Shown in pieces: positions 1 through 6,407 of a stretch of 14,234 nt of DNA; positions within the stretch are counted from its first letter, which is position 1; each line of letters starts with the position of its first letter. The notes beneath the pieces were generated by a model. The model was not told the DNA's origin and ran no database searches. It worked only from the letters and a program-made list of their open reading frames with translations. The position numbers were made by a program, and so were the translations under genes. The stretch comes from Bacteroidales bacterium UBA1208 (GTDB lineage Bacteria > Bacteroidota > Bacteroidia > Bacteroidales > P3): assembly GCA_002309955.1 (NCBI GenBank), contig DBXQ01000103.1, positions 1,220-15,453 on the forward strand, written 5' to 3'.

Positions 1-708
1 TTTCCCAATCCTGGACGGTTGGCGCATATCACCGTGGGCGATTGGCGACAGGGAAGTATGCAGGTTGTGTCCGGTCAGTATGGCAAAGAGAAAGTGCATT
101 ACGAGGCTCCTGCTGGCAAGGACGTGCCTCAGATGATGTCGGAACTGCTGCAATGGATAAACACGTCAGACACAGACTCTGTGCTTAAAGCCGCTATTGC
201 CCATCTTTGGTTTGTCAGCATTCACCCATTCAGCGACGGCAATGGGCGGTTGGCAAGAACCATCACCGATATGTTTTTGGCGAAATCAGATGCCACATCC
301 TATCGATTCTACAGCATGTCCACGCAGATTGCGTTGGCCCGGAAAGAATATTACGACATTTTGGAACAGACACAGAAGGGAGCACTCGACATCACTGCAT
401 GGCTACTATGGTTTCTCGGAAGGATGGAAACTGCCATCAATGTGGCTATGGAGACCATTGAGCATACCCTCAGCAAGGCCTCTTTCTGGGAAAACAATCG
501 TCATGTGGCAATGAATGAGCGGCAGACCAAGATAATCAATATGCTGTGGGACGGTTTTGAGGGTAAACTGACCTCGTCCAAATGGGCGAAGATAAACAAA
601 TGCTCATCCGACACCGCCCTGCGTGACCTGCAAGACCTTGTGGCCAAAGGCATCCTTGTCCGCACCGAATCAGGTGGCCGCAGCACAGGCTATGACTTGG
701 TGAAATGA
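1..708 (+). CDS. Fic family protein (DUF4172-type), C-terminal part, 5' end outside window
   Basis: Fic enzymes usually transfer AMP or another nucleotide phosphate group to a hydroxyl side chain of a target protein. The frame is open to base 1 (upstream codons read FPNPGR), so the TTG at 19 is not a real start and the N-terminus is missing. The Fic core motif HPFSDGNGRLAR is intact, with the catalytic His at 223-225. The preceding stretch GSMQVVSGQYGKEKVHYEAP and the following YSMSTQIALARKEYYDILE are typical of the Fic branch that carries an N-terminal DUF4172. The last 60 or so residues (NERQTKIINMLWDGFEGKLTSSKWAKINKCS and on) form a winged-helix segment typical of this branch, perhaps binding DNA at its own promoter. 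Any inhibitory (S/T)xxxE(G/N) helix would lie outside the window. A strong terminator follows 15 bases after the stop. Family assignment is secure; the target is unknown. Confidence 0.93.
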   Translation, partial: FPNPGRLAHITVGDWRQGSMQVVSGQYGKEKVHYEAPAGKDVPQMMSELLQWINTSDTDSVLKAAIAHLWFVSIHPFSDGNGRLARTITDMFLAKSDATSYRFYSMSTQIALARKEYYDILEQTQKGALDITAWLLWFLGRMETAINVAMETIEHTLSKASFWENNRHVAMNERQTKIINMLWDGFEGKLTSSKWAKINKCSSDTALRDLQDLVAKGILVRTESGGRSTGYDLVK

Positions 709-722
709 CCAAAATAAACAAT

Positions 723-757
723 AAAAGGAGTGCCAAATTGGCGCTCCTTTTGTTGTT
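723..757 (+). terminator. Rho-independent terminator of the fic gene
   Basis: A 12-bp stem is formed by aaaaggagtgcc (723-734) and ggcgctcctttt (740-751), with one T-G wobble and a short AT loop, followed by a T-rich tail (ttttgttgttt). It sits 15 bases after the fic stop codon. The A-tract on the left arm could also let it work on the other strand. Confidence 0.85.
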
Positions 758-1063
758 TGCTTGTCGGAGATTATTGTGTTATCAACGTTTTTTTTACTAT
801 TTTCGGATTGTAAATCCGCCACAACAGAATAACCATATCGCCAAAGCCAACGGACTTGACCCGATGGGAGAGCCGATTGCTTATGTCGGTGGTGAACTCG
901 CTCGTTCTATGCAGCCGATTGCCGCAAGGCTGATGTGTCCAACTTGTAACCATTGAATGCCATGAAAAAGACAAAGAAAAGATTTATACCGTTGTCCGAG
1001 ATACTTAAAGACGCTTGTTTGATAGATTTACTTATCTTTTCAAGCATCATGTATCTTGAATAG
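758..1063. other. Intergenic stretch with a small palindrome and gene-like remnants
   Basis: No convincing gene is present. A perfect palindrome cggatt-gta-aatccg lies at 804-818 and resembles REP-type short inverted repeats. Plus-strand codons from about 822 to 956 read like coding sequence without a plausible start (ending LARSMQPIAARLMCPTCNH). A 33-residue ORF at 962-1063 (MKKTKKRFIPLSEILKDACL...) begins 5 bases later and ends one base before the 3' end of the convergent ATPase gene. These may be remains of a gene cut when the accessory genes were inserted. I do not recognise them. Confidence 0.4.
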
Positions 1064-2203
1064 CTACAACAGATGGTTGTGAAGTAGGTAACTGTATATC
1101 GTCCCAACGGTAAGACCAAGTTTATTGGCAATGTCGAGGGCTTTGCACTTGTCTTTGTGCATTTGCAGTAATTTTATTTCTTGCTCCGGCGATATTCTCA
1201 GCATCAACAGTGACGTGTCTTCTCTGTCGATGTGGGCATCTTCGTATGTGTGATTGACATACTGCATTGACAGATACGGCTCTTTGGTGATTTTTAGCGT
1301 CGTTACCTCGTCCGTTTTCTCGTCCGCACGGCTCTTAATTTGTTTGATGTACTTGAACTCGTTGCCAACTTGTGATGAAGAGATTGCAAAAATGCTATCA
1401 ATAAAATTGATATGATTAGTCCACCCGCCGAGGTCGTTCAGTTTGATAATTCGTAGTTTTTGTTTCTTCGAATTGGCAATAAGAAGCATCGTAAGTCCGA
1501 ATTTTTCCTTGAGATTTTTAAGCTCAGATAGAAGATCCCTCATTTTTGTTGCGGCTGTCATTGTACCAAAACCATTGGTAATATTATCGACAATGATAAA
1601 CTTTGGCGGATTGTCCGTGGACTGCGTACCCACAATCAACCTTGTGACTTCCGGAAGAATTTCCTTTTCTGACAATTTGGTTGAATCTATCATTGCCCGA
1701 TGAAATGTGTCGGGAATGTATGGTTCTGCAGTTTTGTATCGACTTACGAACTGTTTCGTAGACATTCCGAGGTCGAGATACAGTGTCGAGATATTGGGGC
1801 TTTCCAGCCCCTCCCATTTGTGACCACCTCCACTTACAAAGAACGCAATATCGTAGGCTAAAATTGATTTGCCCACACCGGCATCACCGAATAGAATTGA
1901 TAATTCACCTTCATACAAGAAATTACCAAAGATTTGCCTCGGTGCTTTATCCGACTCAACAGCAGTAGAAAAAAGTTCTTTGCCGTTTTTCACTGAAATA
2001 TAGTCCAATATTTCATTACGGGAGAATCCACTTTTGGCAATTTCGCTTTCTAACTGTTTGCGTCGTAGCAATGCTTTCTCCTGCTGTTCGAGTTCGTATT
2101 TTGCCTTTTCTCCGTCAATTGCATCAATTGAAAACTGGTCCTTGACGGAAAGCAAGAGCTTCAACAATTCGCTTTGGGATATGGTATTAATATCGTATGT
2201 CAT
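1064..2203 (-). CDS. RecA-fold AAA_25-like ATPase with N-terminal coiled-coil module and C-terminal HTH
   Basis: A 379-residue P-loop ATPase of the RepA/KaiC/RadA-like type. Visible elements in order: an N-terminal module (residues 3-66) with a charged coiled-coil helix ending SGFSRNEIL; Walker A GDAGVGKS (106-113) after LSILF; a strand LYLDLGMS (141-148) expected in RecA-fold cores; Walker B FIIVDN (202-207); a sensor-like strand LTMLLIANS; and a C-terminal helix-turn-helix (KALDIANKLGLTVGTIYSYL). The HTH suggests DNA contact. Such ATPases serve as replicative helicase-like motors or DNA-dependent switches, but no primase or nuclease domain is visible here. It starts 14 bases after the helicase stop, so the two are almost surely one transcript. 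Its N-terminal module matches the helicase C-terminus, which implies they work together. The cellular role is unknown. It could belong to a mobile element or to a defence system. Confidence 0.85.
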   Translation of the reverse strand: MTYDINTISQSELLKLLLSVKDQFSIDAIDGEKAKYELEQQEKALLRRKQLESEIAKSGFSRNEILDYISVKNGKELFSTAVESDKAPRQIFGNFLYEGELSILFGDAGVGKSILAYDIAFFVSGGGHKWEGLESPNISTLYLDLGMSTKQFVSRYKTAEPYIPDTFHRAMIDSTKLSEKEILPEVTRLIVGTQSTDNPPKFIIVDNITNGFGTMTAATKMRDLLSELKNLKEKFGLTMLLIANSKKQKLRIIKLNDLGGWTNHINFIDSIFAISSSQVGNEFKYIKQIKSRADEKTDEVTTLKITKEPYLSMQYVNHTYEDAHIDREDTSLLMLRISPEQEIKLLQMHKDKCKALDIANKLGLTVGTIYSYLLHNHLL

Positions 2204-2217
2204 TGTCTCGTTGTTTA

Positions 2218-3954
2218 CTATGTTAAAGATTGGTTTGATGACAGAACAGCAAGGAATTCCTCTCGACTAAACCCACTATTTGCAATAAACTCTTCTATCT
2301 TCTTTTTTCGGTCATCTGTGTCTGATTTGAGTTGTGCTTCTAAGCTCTCGACATCAATCACATTTGTTTTTCTTTCTTTTTCAATACGAATCAACAATTC
2401 TGCCAGTTCTTTGCGTGATGTCTTTGAGAGGTCGTACTGGCAATCGCTAAACTTAATTATTATTCTGTCGTCAATCATTGTACTTTCATTGTTTTCCATA
2501 TCAATAGGTTGAGGCTCTTCGTCATAAGGCTGCTCTGAGGATGCATAAATAAGATCCACTTCTTCGTCACCTTCGGATAAATCAAAGCCAGTGTCATGAG
2601 GCTCGCCAAGGATACCATTATCTCTTCCTTTTTCATCTTGCCAATCTTCTCGACCTTCAAAGTAGTGTTGCCAGGCACGTCGGGCGGAAGGCAGACCGAA
2701 GCGATTGTATAGACCGACATTGTCAAGGAAAAGCACTTTCTCTTTCCCTTCAAATATACGAAAACCTCGTCCCACTTGTTGCAAGTACATAGAAAGTGAT
2801 TTAGTCGGTCGGGCAAGTTGTATGAATTCGACATCGGGACAATCGAAACCTTCACTAAAGATGTTGACGTTGAAAATGATGTCAAGCTTGCCGTCTCGGA
2901 ATGCTTGTACTGTATTGTTGCGTTCTTCTTTGGGTGTCTGGCTGTCGATATATGCTACGTTATAACCATGTGAGCTAAACAAACTGGCCAGCATTTGGTT
3001 ATGCAAGCGGTTGATGGTATATACGATACCTTTCTTCCCTTTGGCAAATTTCTCGTAGGTGCCAAGTATACTCGCTCGGATTCTGTCTTGGTTCAGCAGT
3101 TCCGACATTGCCCGCTCGTCATAATCACCACTGAAATCGGTTGCAAGATGGTCGATTTGGTATTGTATCTGAGAACTGGGCTTTATGGAAAAGTAATCGT
3201 ATTGGCAAAGGTATCCTTTCTCAATGAATTTGTATACTGGCTCGCTTAGAATCAGTTTGTCGTACACATCTGTGAAAGGTTGATGATTGAGTCTGTAGGG
3301 TGTTGCAGTAACGCCGAGTAATCTCGCTTTGGGCCATGTTTTTCTAACCCGCTGGTAGCTTTCAGCTGTGGAATGATGTGCCTCGTCTATAATGATGAAG
3401 TCGAAATCCACATCTTTCACCCACTTCTCAAGTTTGGCTCGGCGGCTGAACGTCTGGACGGAAGCCACGATTACGTTCTTTGTTTCGCCCATAATAACGC
3501 CACCCGACACTATTCCACTTGAATGCTTGTATTTTTCAGCGAGGGTATCATGTATCTGCTCAATGAGTTCGATACGGTGTACAAGTACCAGAATTTTTGG
3601 TAAGACCCATTTATTGCGTTCTTCCCAAGATTCAGTGCTATTCAGACGGCTTTTTTGATAGAAATAATCCTGCAAGTCTTTGATGATAGAGGCGAAGAGG
3701 TGGGTCTTTCCTGTGCCTGTCGGCATTTGCAGCATAAGGTTCATCGAGCCATTGCCCCACTCTTTGTAAATCTCCGCTTTGTTTTTCCGTTGATAGTCGC
3801 GAAGCAAGTTGTGGTATTTCTGTCTCTCGGAAAAACGGTTTAGCTCTGCGAAATCAATTTCTCTCGCATTAGTGTTTTCTTTAGGATTATTTACCATTGG
3901 TACAGCCATATTGTACAAAAAAGGCGTTGAATTATTCATTTTGATGCTCATCAT
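2218..3954 (-). CDS. DEAH-box superfamily 2 helicase (COG1061/SSL2-like) with C-terminal coiled-coil module
   Basis: A 578-residue SF2 helicase or translocase. Motifs in order: LRDYQRK (51-57) typical before motif I; motif I MPTGTGKT (77-84); Ia VLVHRIELIEQ (123-133); II DEAHH (190-194); III GVTATPYR (214-221); V region SEGFDCPDVEFIQLARPT; VI QQVGRGFR. Both RecA-like lobes are complete, so it should be an active ATP-driven DNA or RNA translocase. After the core comes an acidic linker (about 450-500), then a module (about 507-568) with YDLSKTSRKELAELL, a charged helix and SGFSREEFL. This module is shared with the next gene product. No nuclease domain is visible. Start choice is uncertain: two adjacent ATGs at 3954 and 3951 or an ATG at 3939; no clear ribosome site is present. 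It leads a two-gene operon with the ATPase downstream. The SF2 call is secure; the biological role is not known. Confidence 0.9.
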   Translation of the reverse strand: MMSIKMNNSTPFLYNMAVPMVNNPKENTNAREIDFAELNRFSERQKYHNLLRDYQRKNKAEIYKEWGNGSMNLMLQMPTGTGKTHLFASIIKDLQDYFYQKSRLNSTESWEERNKWVLPKILVLVHRIELIEQIHDTLAEKYKHSSGIVSGGVIMGETKNVIVASVQTFSRRAKLEKWVKDVDFDFIIIDEAHHSTAESYQRVRKTWPKARLLGVTATPYRLNHQPFTDVYDKLILSEPVYKFIEKGYLCQYDYFSIKPSSQIQYQIDHLATDFSGDYDERAMSELLNQDRIRASILGTYEKFAKGKKGIVYTINRLHNQMLASLFSSHGYNVAYIDSQTPKEERNNTVQAFRDGKLDIIFNVNIFSEGFDCPDVEFIQLARPTKSLSMYLQQVGRGFRIFEGKEKVLFLDNVGLYNRFGLPSARRAWQHYFEGREDWQDEKGRDNGILGEPHDTGFDLSEGDEEVDLIYASSEQPYDEEPQPIDMENNESTMIDDRIIIKFSDCQYDLSKTSRKELAELLIRIEKERKTNVIDVESLEAQLKSDTDDRKKKIEEFIANSGFSREEFLAVLSSNQSLT

Positions 3955-4001
3955 GTCTATGGGCTCTGGAATTGCCTTGTTAGGTGATAAGCACTGAATA
4001 A

Positions 4002-4019
4002 TTCACGCCAAAGCGTGAA
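4002..4019 (-). terminator. Inverted repeat between the PIN toxin gene and the helicase gene (weak terminator or operator)
   Basis: A perfect 7-bp inverted repeat, ttcacgc-caaa-gcgtgaa, lies about 165 bases past the PIN toxin stop and about 50 bases before the helicase start. On the minus strand it is followed by attattcag, only moderately T-rich. It could end the toxin transcript. It could also be an operator, because its loop reads TTTG on the minus strand, 19 bases upstream of TATC, which would place it at the -33 element of a degenerate helicase promoter. Confidence 0.4.
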
Positions 4020-4059
4020 CATTCGCATGCTTTCTTCCTAACAATTGATTTTCCAGATC

Positions 4060-4127
4060 TATAGACAGAGAATGAGCTGCGTTATTGTTCTATGTTGTCT
4101 TTGTTATATTTCTACGTTTTATGTCAT
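4060..4127. repeat. Diverged direct repeat, copy 1 (3' of the PIN toxin gene)
   Basis: Matches copy 2 at 5142-5195 in the same orientation. The core atgttgtctttgttat is identical (4092-4107 and 5161-5176) and is followed after one mismatch by tttctacg in both. Upstream similarity (tatagacagagaatgagct against tataggcagggaaaaagct) continues across a 13-base insertion in copy 1 (4079-4091). Both copies lie just 3' of a minus-strand gene and 5' (on the minus strand) of a hairpin. Confidence 0.7.
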
Positions 4128-4183
4128 GTTGTTTGTTAGAGTTACTTTCTCATTACATTGATATGTTATCATACACTACGGCA

Positions 4184-4600
4184 TTATTTGTTCTCAATCG
4201 CCGATAGATATTCCCCAGCGGTCATTACAGGAATCCTTGAGGCTGTGAAATCCTTCCCGTTGCGGGTGATTATGACTTCTGCATCAGCACGGAGGGCAGT
4301 GTAATACTGCATTGCATCCTCGAAGTCCTGAAACTGCGAAGCTAAAGAATCATCGACTGTGCGCTCATCTGTGGTGGACACTCGAGCTAGTTGTCGGAAA
4401 TTAGACAGCAGTTTACGCACACCCTCGGGGCCGTGCTTGCGGAGTAGGAAGGAGGCAGTGGAGAAGGTCATTGGTGAAACAACGAGTTGCACCTGTTTGT
4501 TGTATGCCATAGAGAAGAGACGTACCGCATCGTGGCAAAAAGGTTCGCGACGGTCGAGCAAGTCAACTACGATATTGGTGTCAAGAAAAAGGCGTGTCAT
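4184..4600 (-). CDS. PIN-domain ribonuclease toxin (VapC-like)
   Basis: A 138-residue PIN-domain protein, normal length for the family, expected to cut RNA in the cytoplasm using Mg2+ held by clustered acids. Visible landmarks: LFLDTNIVVDLLDRREPF at the N-terminus (Asp7), DFEDAMQYYTA (Asp92, Asp95), IITRNGKDF (Asp117) and the family-typical ending SRIPVMTAGEYL. The position where many VapC proteins carry a second acid (near residue 42-46, SPMTFSTA) has none; this is usual in this Bacteroidetes subgroup as far as I recall. The start codon overlaps the stop of the upstream gene by 4 bases (ATGA), the usual translational coupling of an antitoxin-toxin pair. The toxin role is inferred from family and context. 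Confidence 0.88.
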   Translation of the reverse strand: MTRLFLDTNIVVDLLDRREPFCHDAVRLFSMAYNKQVQLVVSPMTFSTASFLLRKHGPEGVRKLLSNFRQLARVSTTDERTVDDSLASQFQDFEDAMQYYTALRADAEVIITRNGKDFTASRIPVMTAGEYLSAIENK

Positions 4601-5004
4601 TGGTGTTTTTCCATCTGATATTGATAATACGCCTCGCGTGCGTTCAAGTCTTGGTCAGCAACGGGTGAGCCTGCACCCAAAAGGCTGCTTACAACCTCCG
4701 GCACATCGGCCTCGTCAAGCATCGGCATGGAAAGAATGACATCTAGTTCAGGAGAGTATGACCTTCCTTCGTGGCTTGTGAGACCCTGTTTGGGGTTGAG
4801 TCTCTTACGGATGTTGGCAATTCTACGAGAGTATGAGGCGATACTATCCTCTGTCTGCACCTTGCAAGTCTGACTCTCGGCAAGCTGTAGTAGCAGAATG
4901 TCTATCTGCGACTGCATCCACGCCTCTACAGCCTTGTCGTCAGGCAGCGCAGACTTTACCTTCTCCAGTATGGAGTCATCAACAGATATACTATAAGTGC
5001 ACAT
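4597..5004 (-). CDS. Probable antitoxin of the PIN toxin
   Basis: A 135-residue protein coupled to the PIN toxin by a 4-base overlap. The N-terminal part (MCTYSISVDDSILEKVKSAL, then KAVEAWMQSQIDILLLQLA) looks like a short strand followed by two helices, as in ribbon-helix-helix DNA-binding antitoxins. The rest is charged and helical (SRRIANIRKRLNPKQG) with an acidic, low-structure tail that may wrap the toxin. It is longer than most VapB proteins. The start was set at the ATG at 5004: an in-frame TTG at 5028 lies inside the -10-like box of a good promoter (5026-5057) and cannot be the start of the same transcript. It probably represses its own promoter. The antitoxin role rests on position; I do not recognise the sequence family firmly. 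Confidence 0.78.
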   Translation of the reverse strand: MCTYSISVDDSILEKVKSALPDDKAVEAWMQSQIDILLLQLAESQTCKVQTEDSIASYSRRIANIRKRLNPKQGLTSHEGRSYSPELDVILSMPMLDEADVPEVVSSLLGAGSPVADQDLNAREAYYQYQMEKHQ

Positions 5005-5025
5005 AATTGTATATTTTTCAATTTG

Positions 5026-5057
5026 CAAAAATACAAAGAATAATTGAATTGACCAAA
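5026..5057 (-). promoter_or_regulatory. Bacteroidetes-type promoter of the antitoxin/PIN operon
   Basis: Minus strand TTTG (5057-5054), 20-base spacer, TATTTTTG (5033-5026), matching TTTG-N19-21-TAnnTTTG. Transcription would start near 5020, giving a leader of about 16 bases to the ATG at 5004. The downstream stretch ttttgcaaattgaaa is also found at the promoter of the 60-residue gene. Confidence 0.7.
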
Positions 5058-5087
5058 TATTTTTTGCTGGCTTTCTTTCAATACAAA

Positions 5088-5110
5088 TAACGCCGCTTCA
5101 ATCAGCGGCG
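5088..5110 (-). terminator. Terminator downstream of the 60-residue gene
   Basis: A perfect 7-bp stem, cgccgct (5091-5097) with agcggcg (5104-5110), and a 6-base loop. Read on the minus strand it is followed by ttatttgta. It lies about 120 bases past the stop at 5231, after repeat copy 2. Confidence 0.6.
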
Positions 5111-5141
5111 ACAAACAAATGAAATAAATTATTATCTACGG

Positions 5142-5195
5142 TATAGGCAGGGAAAAAGCTATGTTGTCTTTGTTATCTTTCTACGATTTTATCAT
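5142..5195. repeat. Diverged direct repeat, copy 2 (3' of the 60-residue gene)
   Basis: Same orientation as copy 1 at 4060-4127, about 1.07 kb away. It lacks the 13-base insertion of copy 1. It sits between the stop of the 60-residue gene and the 5091-5110 hairpin, the same relative place as copy 1 between the PIN gene and the 4002-4019 hairpin. Confidence 0.7.
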
Positions 5196-5230
5196 AATCA
5201 TTTTATCAATTTCACGCTGCAGAGAAGAGT

Positions 5231-5413
5231 TTATTGGAATATAGCATGCTCGGCAATTACTTGCTTTGCTGGAATATGCTGTATTACTCCGTCGGAGTTT
5301 TGGACGATGACACACTCGTCGTGCAAGGGTTTTTCTTGCAGCATACGTTTTTCGGCCATCAAAAGACCCTCGTCTATTTTGTCTTGTAATTCAAGTATTT
5401 CCTTCTCAGACAT
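5231..5413 (-). CDS. Small conserved-looking hypothetical protein
   Basis: A 60-residue protein (MSEKEILELQDKIDEGLLMAE...), not firmly recognised. The first 25 residues are a charged amphipathic helix and the rest suggests short strands (CVIVQNSDGVIQHIPAKQVI). There is no signal peptide or membrane segment. A stop codon lies two codons upstream of the ATG, which fixes the start. A near-consensus promoter is present at 5511-5540, giving a leader of about 90 bases, and a terminator lies at 5091-5110, so it is its own transcription unit. Its size, its place between two antitoxin-toxin pairs and its toxin-like surroundings make an orphan antitoxin possible, but no partner is visible. Real gene likely; function unknown. 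Confidence 0.65.
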   Translation of the reverse strand: MSEKEILELQDKIDEGLLMAEKRMLQEKPLHDECVIVQNSDGVIQHIPAKQVIAEHAIFQ

Positions 5414-5510
5414 GGTTTATCATTTGAGAATTAACCGTAAAAGAGGCGGTGGTTATGCCTGCCCCATTACAGCCCCCGATGATGTATAACATCTTGTTCA
5501 TTTCAATTTG

Positions 5511-5540
5511 CAAAAGTACGACTTTTTTCCAATGTGACAA
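5511..5540 (-). promoter_or_regulatory. Bacteroidetes-type promoter of the 60-residue gene
   Basis: Minus strand TTG (5540-5538), 19-base spacer, TACTTTTG (5518-5511), a full match to TAnnTTTG. The predicted start is near 5505, about 90 bases ahead of the ATG. The sequence ttttgcaaattgaaa after the box repeats that of the antitoxin promoter at 5026. Confidence 0.7.
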
Positions 5541-5593
5541 TATGTTTTTTTATAGAGGATTCCCCAATGCTTTCTATCGCGCATACTATGGTT

Positions 5594-5645
5594 GTTGCTA
5601 TGCAGAGAAAGAGTTGCATATTCGCCGCAAAATTTGCGGAGAATA
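5594..5645 (+). repeat. 52-bp dispersed repeat, copy A
   Basis: Aligns without gaps to 6904-6955 with about ten differences in 52 bases. The best conserved parts are the start (gttgc-atgc-gagaaa) and the palindrome ccgcaaa-a-tttgcgg followed by agaata. It lies in a 366-base stretch (5414-5779) that holds no gene I accept. The short ORFs across it are by-products of the repeat. Confidence 0.7.
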
Positions 5646-5692
5646 ACAACCGAATTATCCGCACGATAACAGGATGGTTTTTACTTTCAAAG

Positions 5693-5724
5693 AAAAAGAG
5701 TGTGTCTATACACGCTCTTTTTTG
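5693..5724 (+). terminator. Strong hairpin terminator with no obvious gene upstream
   Basis: Stem aaaaagagtgtg (5693-5704) with cacgctcttttt (5711-5722), one wobble, loop tctata, followed by ttg. It has a T-run on one side and an A-run on the other, so it may act in both directions. No accepted plus-strand gene precedes it; a small RNA or a lost gene upstream would explain it. Confidence 0.65.
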
Positions 5725-5779
5725 TTCCTTTGTACAATAATACCCATCATCCTCCGTTATCTATTTAAATAATAACGAT

Positions 5780-6010
5780 ATGTCATACGCTCAATTAGCA
5801 CAGTTGGAACTACTGAATGCCCTGAAGAACATCAACTCTGAGGCGGAGTTGAATGAGTTCAAGGACTTGGTGGCACACTTCTTCGCCGCAAAGGCACAGA
5901 AGGAAATCGATGCCCTGTGGGACAATGGCACCATCAATGAAGAAACGATTAAACAATGGGGCGAAGAGCACATGCGCACCCCTTACCGATATGCGTCGAA
6001 TCGTACTTGA
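5780..6010 (+). CDS. Antitoxin of the second PIN module
   Basis: A 76-residue protein, probably the antitoxin paired with the overlapping PIN toxin. It is mostly helical: an N-terminal segment SYAQLAQLELLNALKNINSE, then LNEFKDLVAHFFAAKAQKEIDALWDNGTINEE and the ending EEHMRTPYRYASNRT. The pattern FxAxKAQxExDxLW, a short turn, then a helix ending in RTPY is what I recall for small Bacteroidetes proteins found directly ahead of COG1569 PIN toxins. The C-terminus overlaps the toxin start by 20 bases (5991-6010), which suggests coupled translation. It probably binds the toxin directly and may repress its own promoter. A terminator at 5693-5724 isolates the unit from upstream transcription. Confidence 0.8.
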   Translation: MSYAQLAQLELLNALKNINSEAELNEFKDLVAHFFAAKAQKEIDALWDNGTINEETIKQWGEEHMRTPYRYASNRT

Positions 6011-6317
6011 CACCAACTGCCTCCTCCAGGCATTGCCAACCAATAGCCCATATCACAAGGTATGGACTGGGGTGCTATGTGGGGATATTTCTCTATGTGT
6101 TAACACAGAGATATTGATTGAGTACGAGGAAATCCTTGCGCAAAAGACCACTAAGGAAATAGCCCGTAACGTAGTGGAAGCCATCGCACGACTGCATACC
6201 ACTCACTTTCAAGAAACATACATCCATTTCGGCTTGATAGAACAGGATGTAGATGACAATAAGTTTGTAGATTGTGCAGTCGCCGCTGATGCTGAGTATA
6301 TCGTCACAAATGACTGA
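5991..6317 (+). CDS. PIN-domain toxin (COG1569/PIN_3 type), C-terminus cut short
   Basis: A 108-residue PIN-domain ribonuclease starting MRRIVLDTNCLLQALPT. The family acids are all present: Asp7, a Glu in NTEILIEYEE (residues 40-47), Asp88, Asp89 and Asp94 in DVDDNKFVDCAVAADAEYIVTND, and the last Asp108. Relatives usually run about 30 residues further (lysine-rich turn, a strand and a final helix), whereas here a TGA follows directly after TND. No frame after the stop resembles the missing end. The protein is therefore either a recent truncation with a doubtful fold, or a minimal version that keeps the active site. The start at 5991 is chosen because the family begins MRRIVLDTN and because it overlaps the antitoxin end. 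Family call strong; activity uncertain. Confidence 0.8.
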   Translation: MRRIVLDTNCLLQALPTNSPYHKVWTGVLCGDISLCVNTEILIEYEEILAQKTTKEIARNVVEAIARLHTTHFQETYIHFGLIEQDVDDNKFVDCAVAADAEYIVTND

Positions 6318-6407
6318 TATGAAATACATAGTAAAGCTCATAGTCTTGTAATGTTTAACCGGACGGCGTGACAAGGAGCCATGACCGCCCACAACATTCA
6401 AGACAAA

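Noticed and set aside
5005..5028. TTG start for the PIN antitoxin
   Set aside because: The TTG is part of the TATTTTTG promoter box, so it would not be in the transcript.
5449..5740. Two short plus-strand ORFs
   Set aside because: They run across repeat A and the terminator hairpin at 5693, start inside the minus-strand promoter region or close to it, and show no family features.
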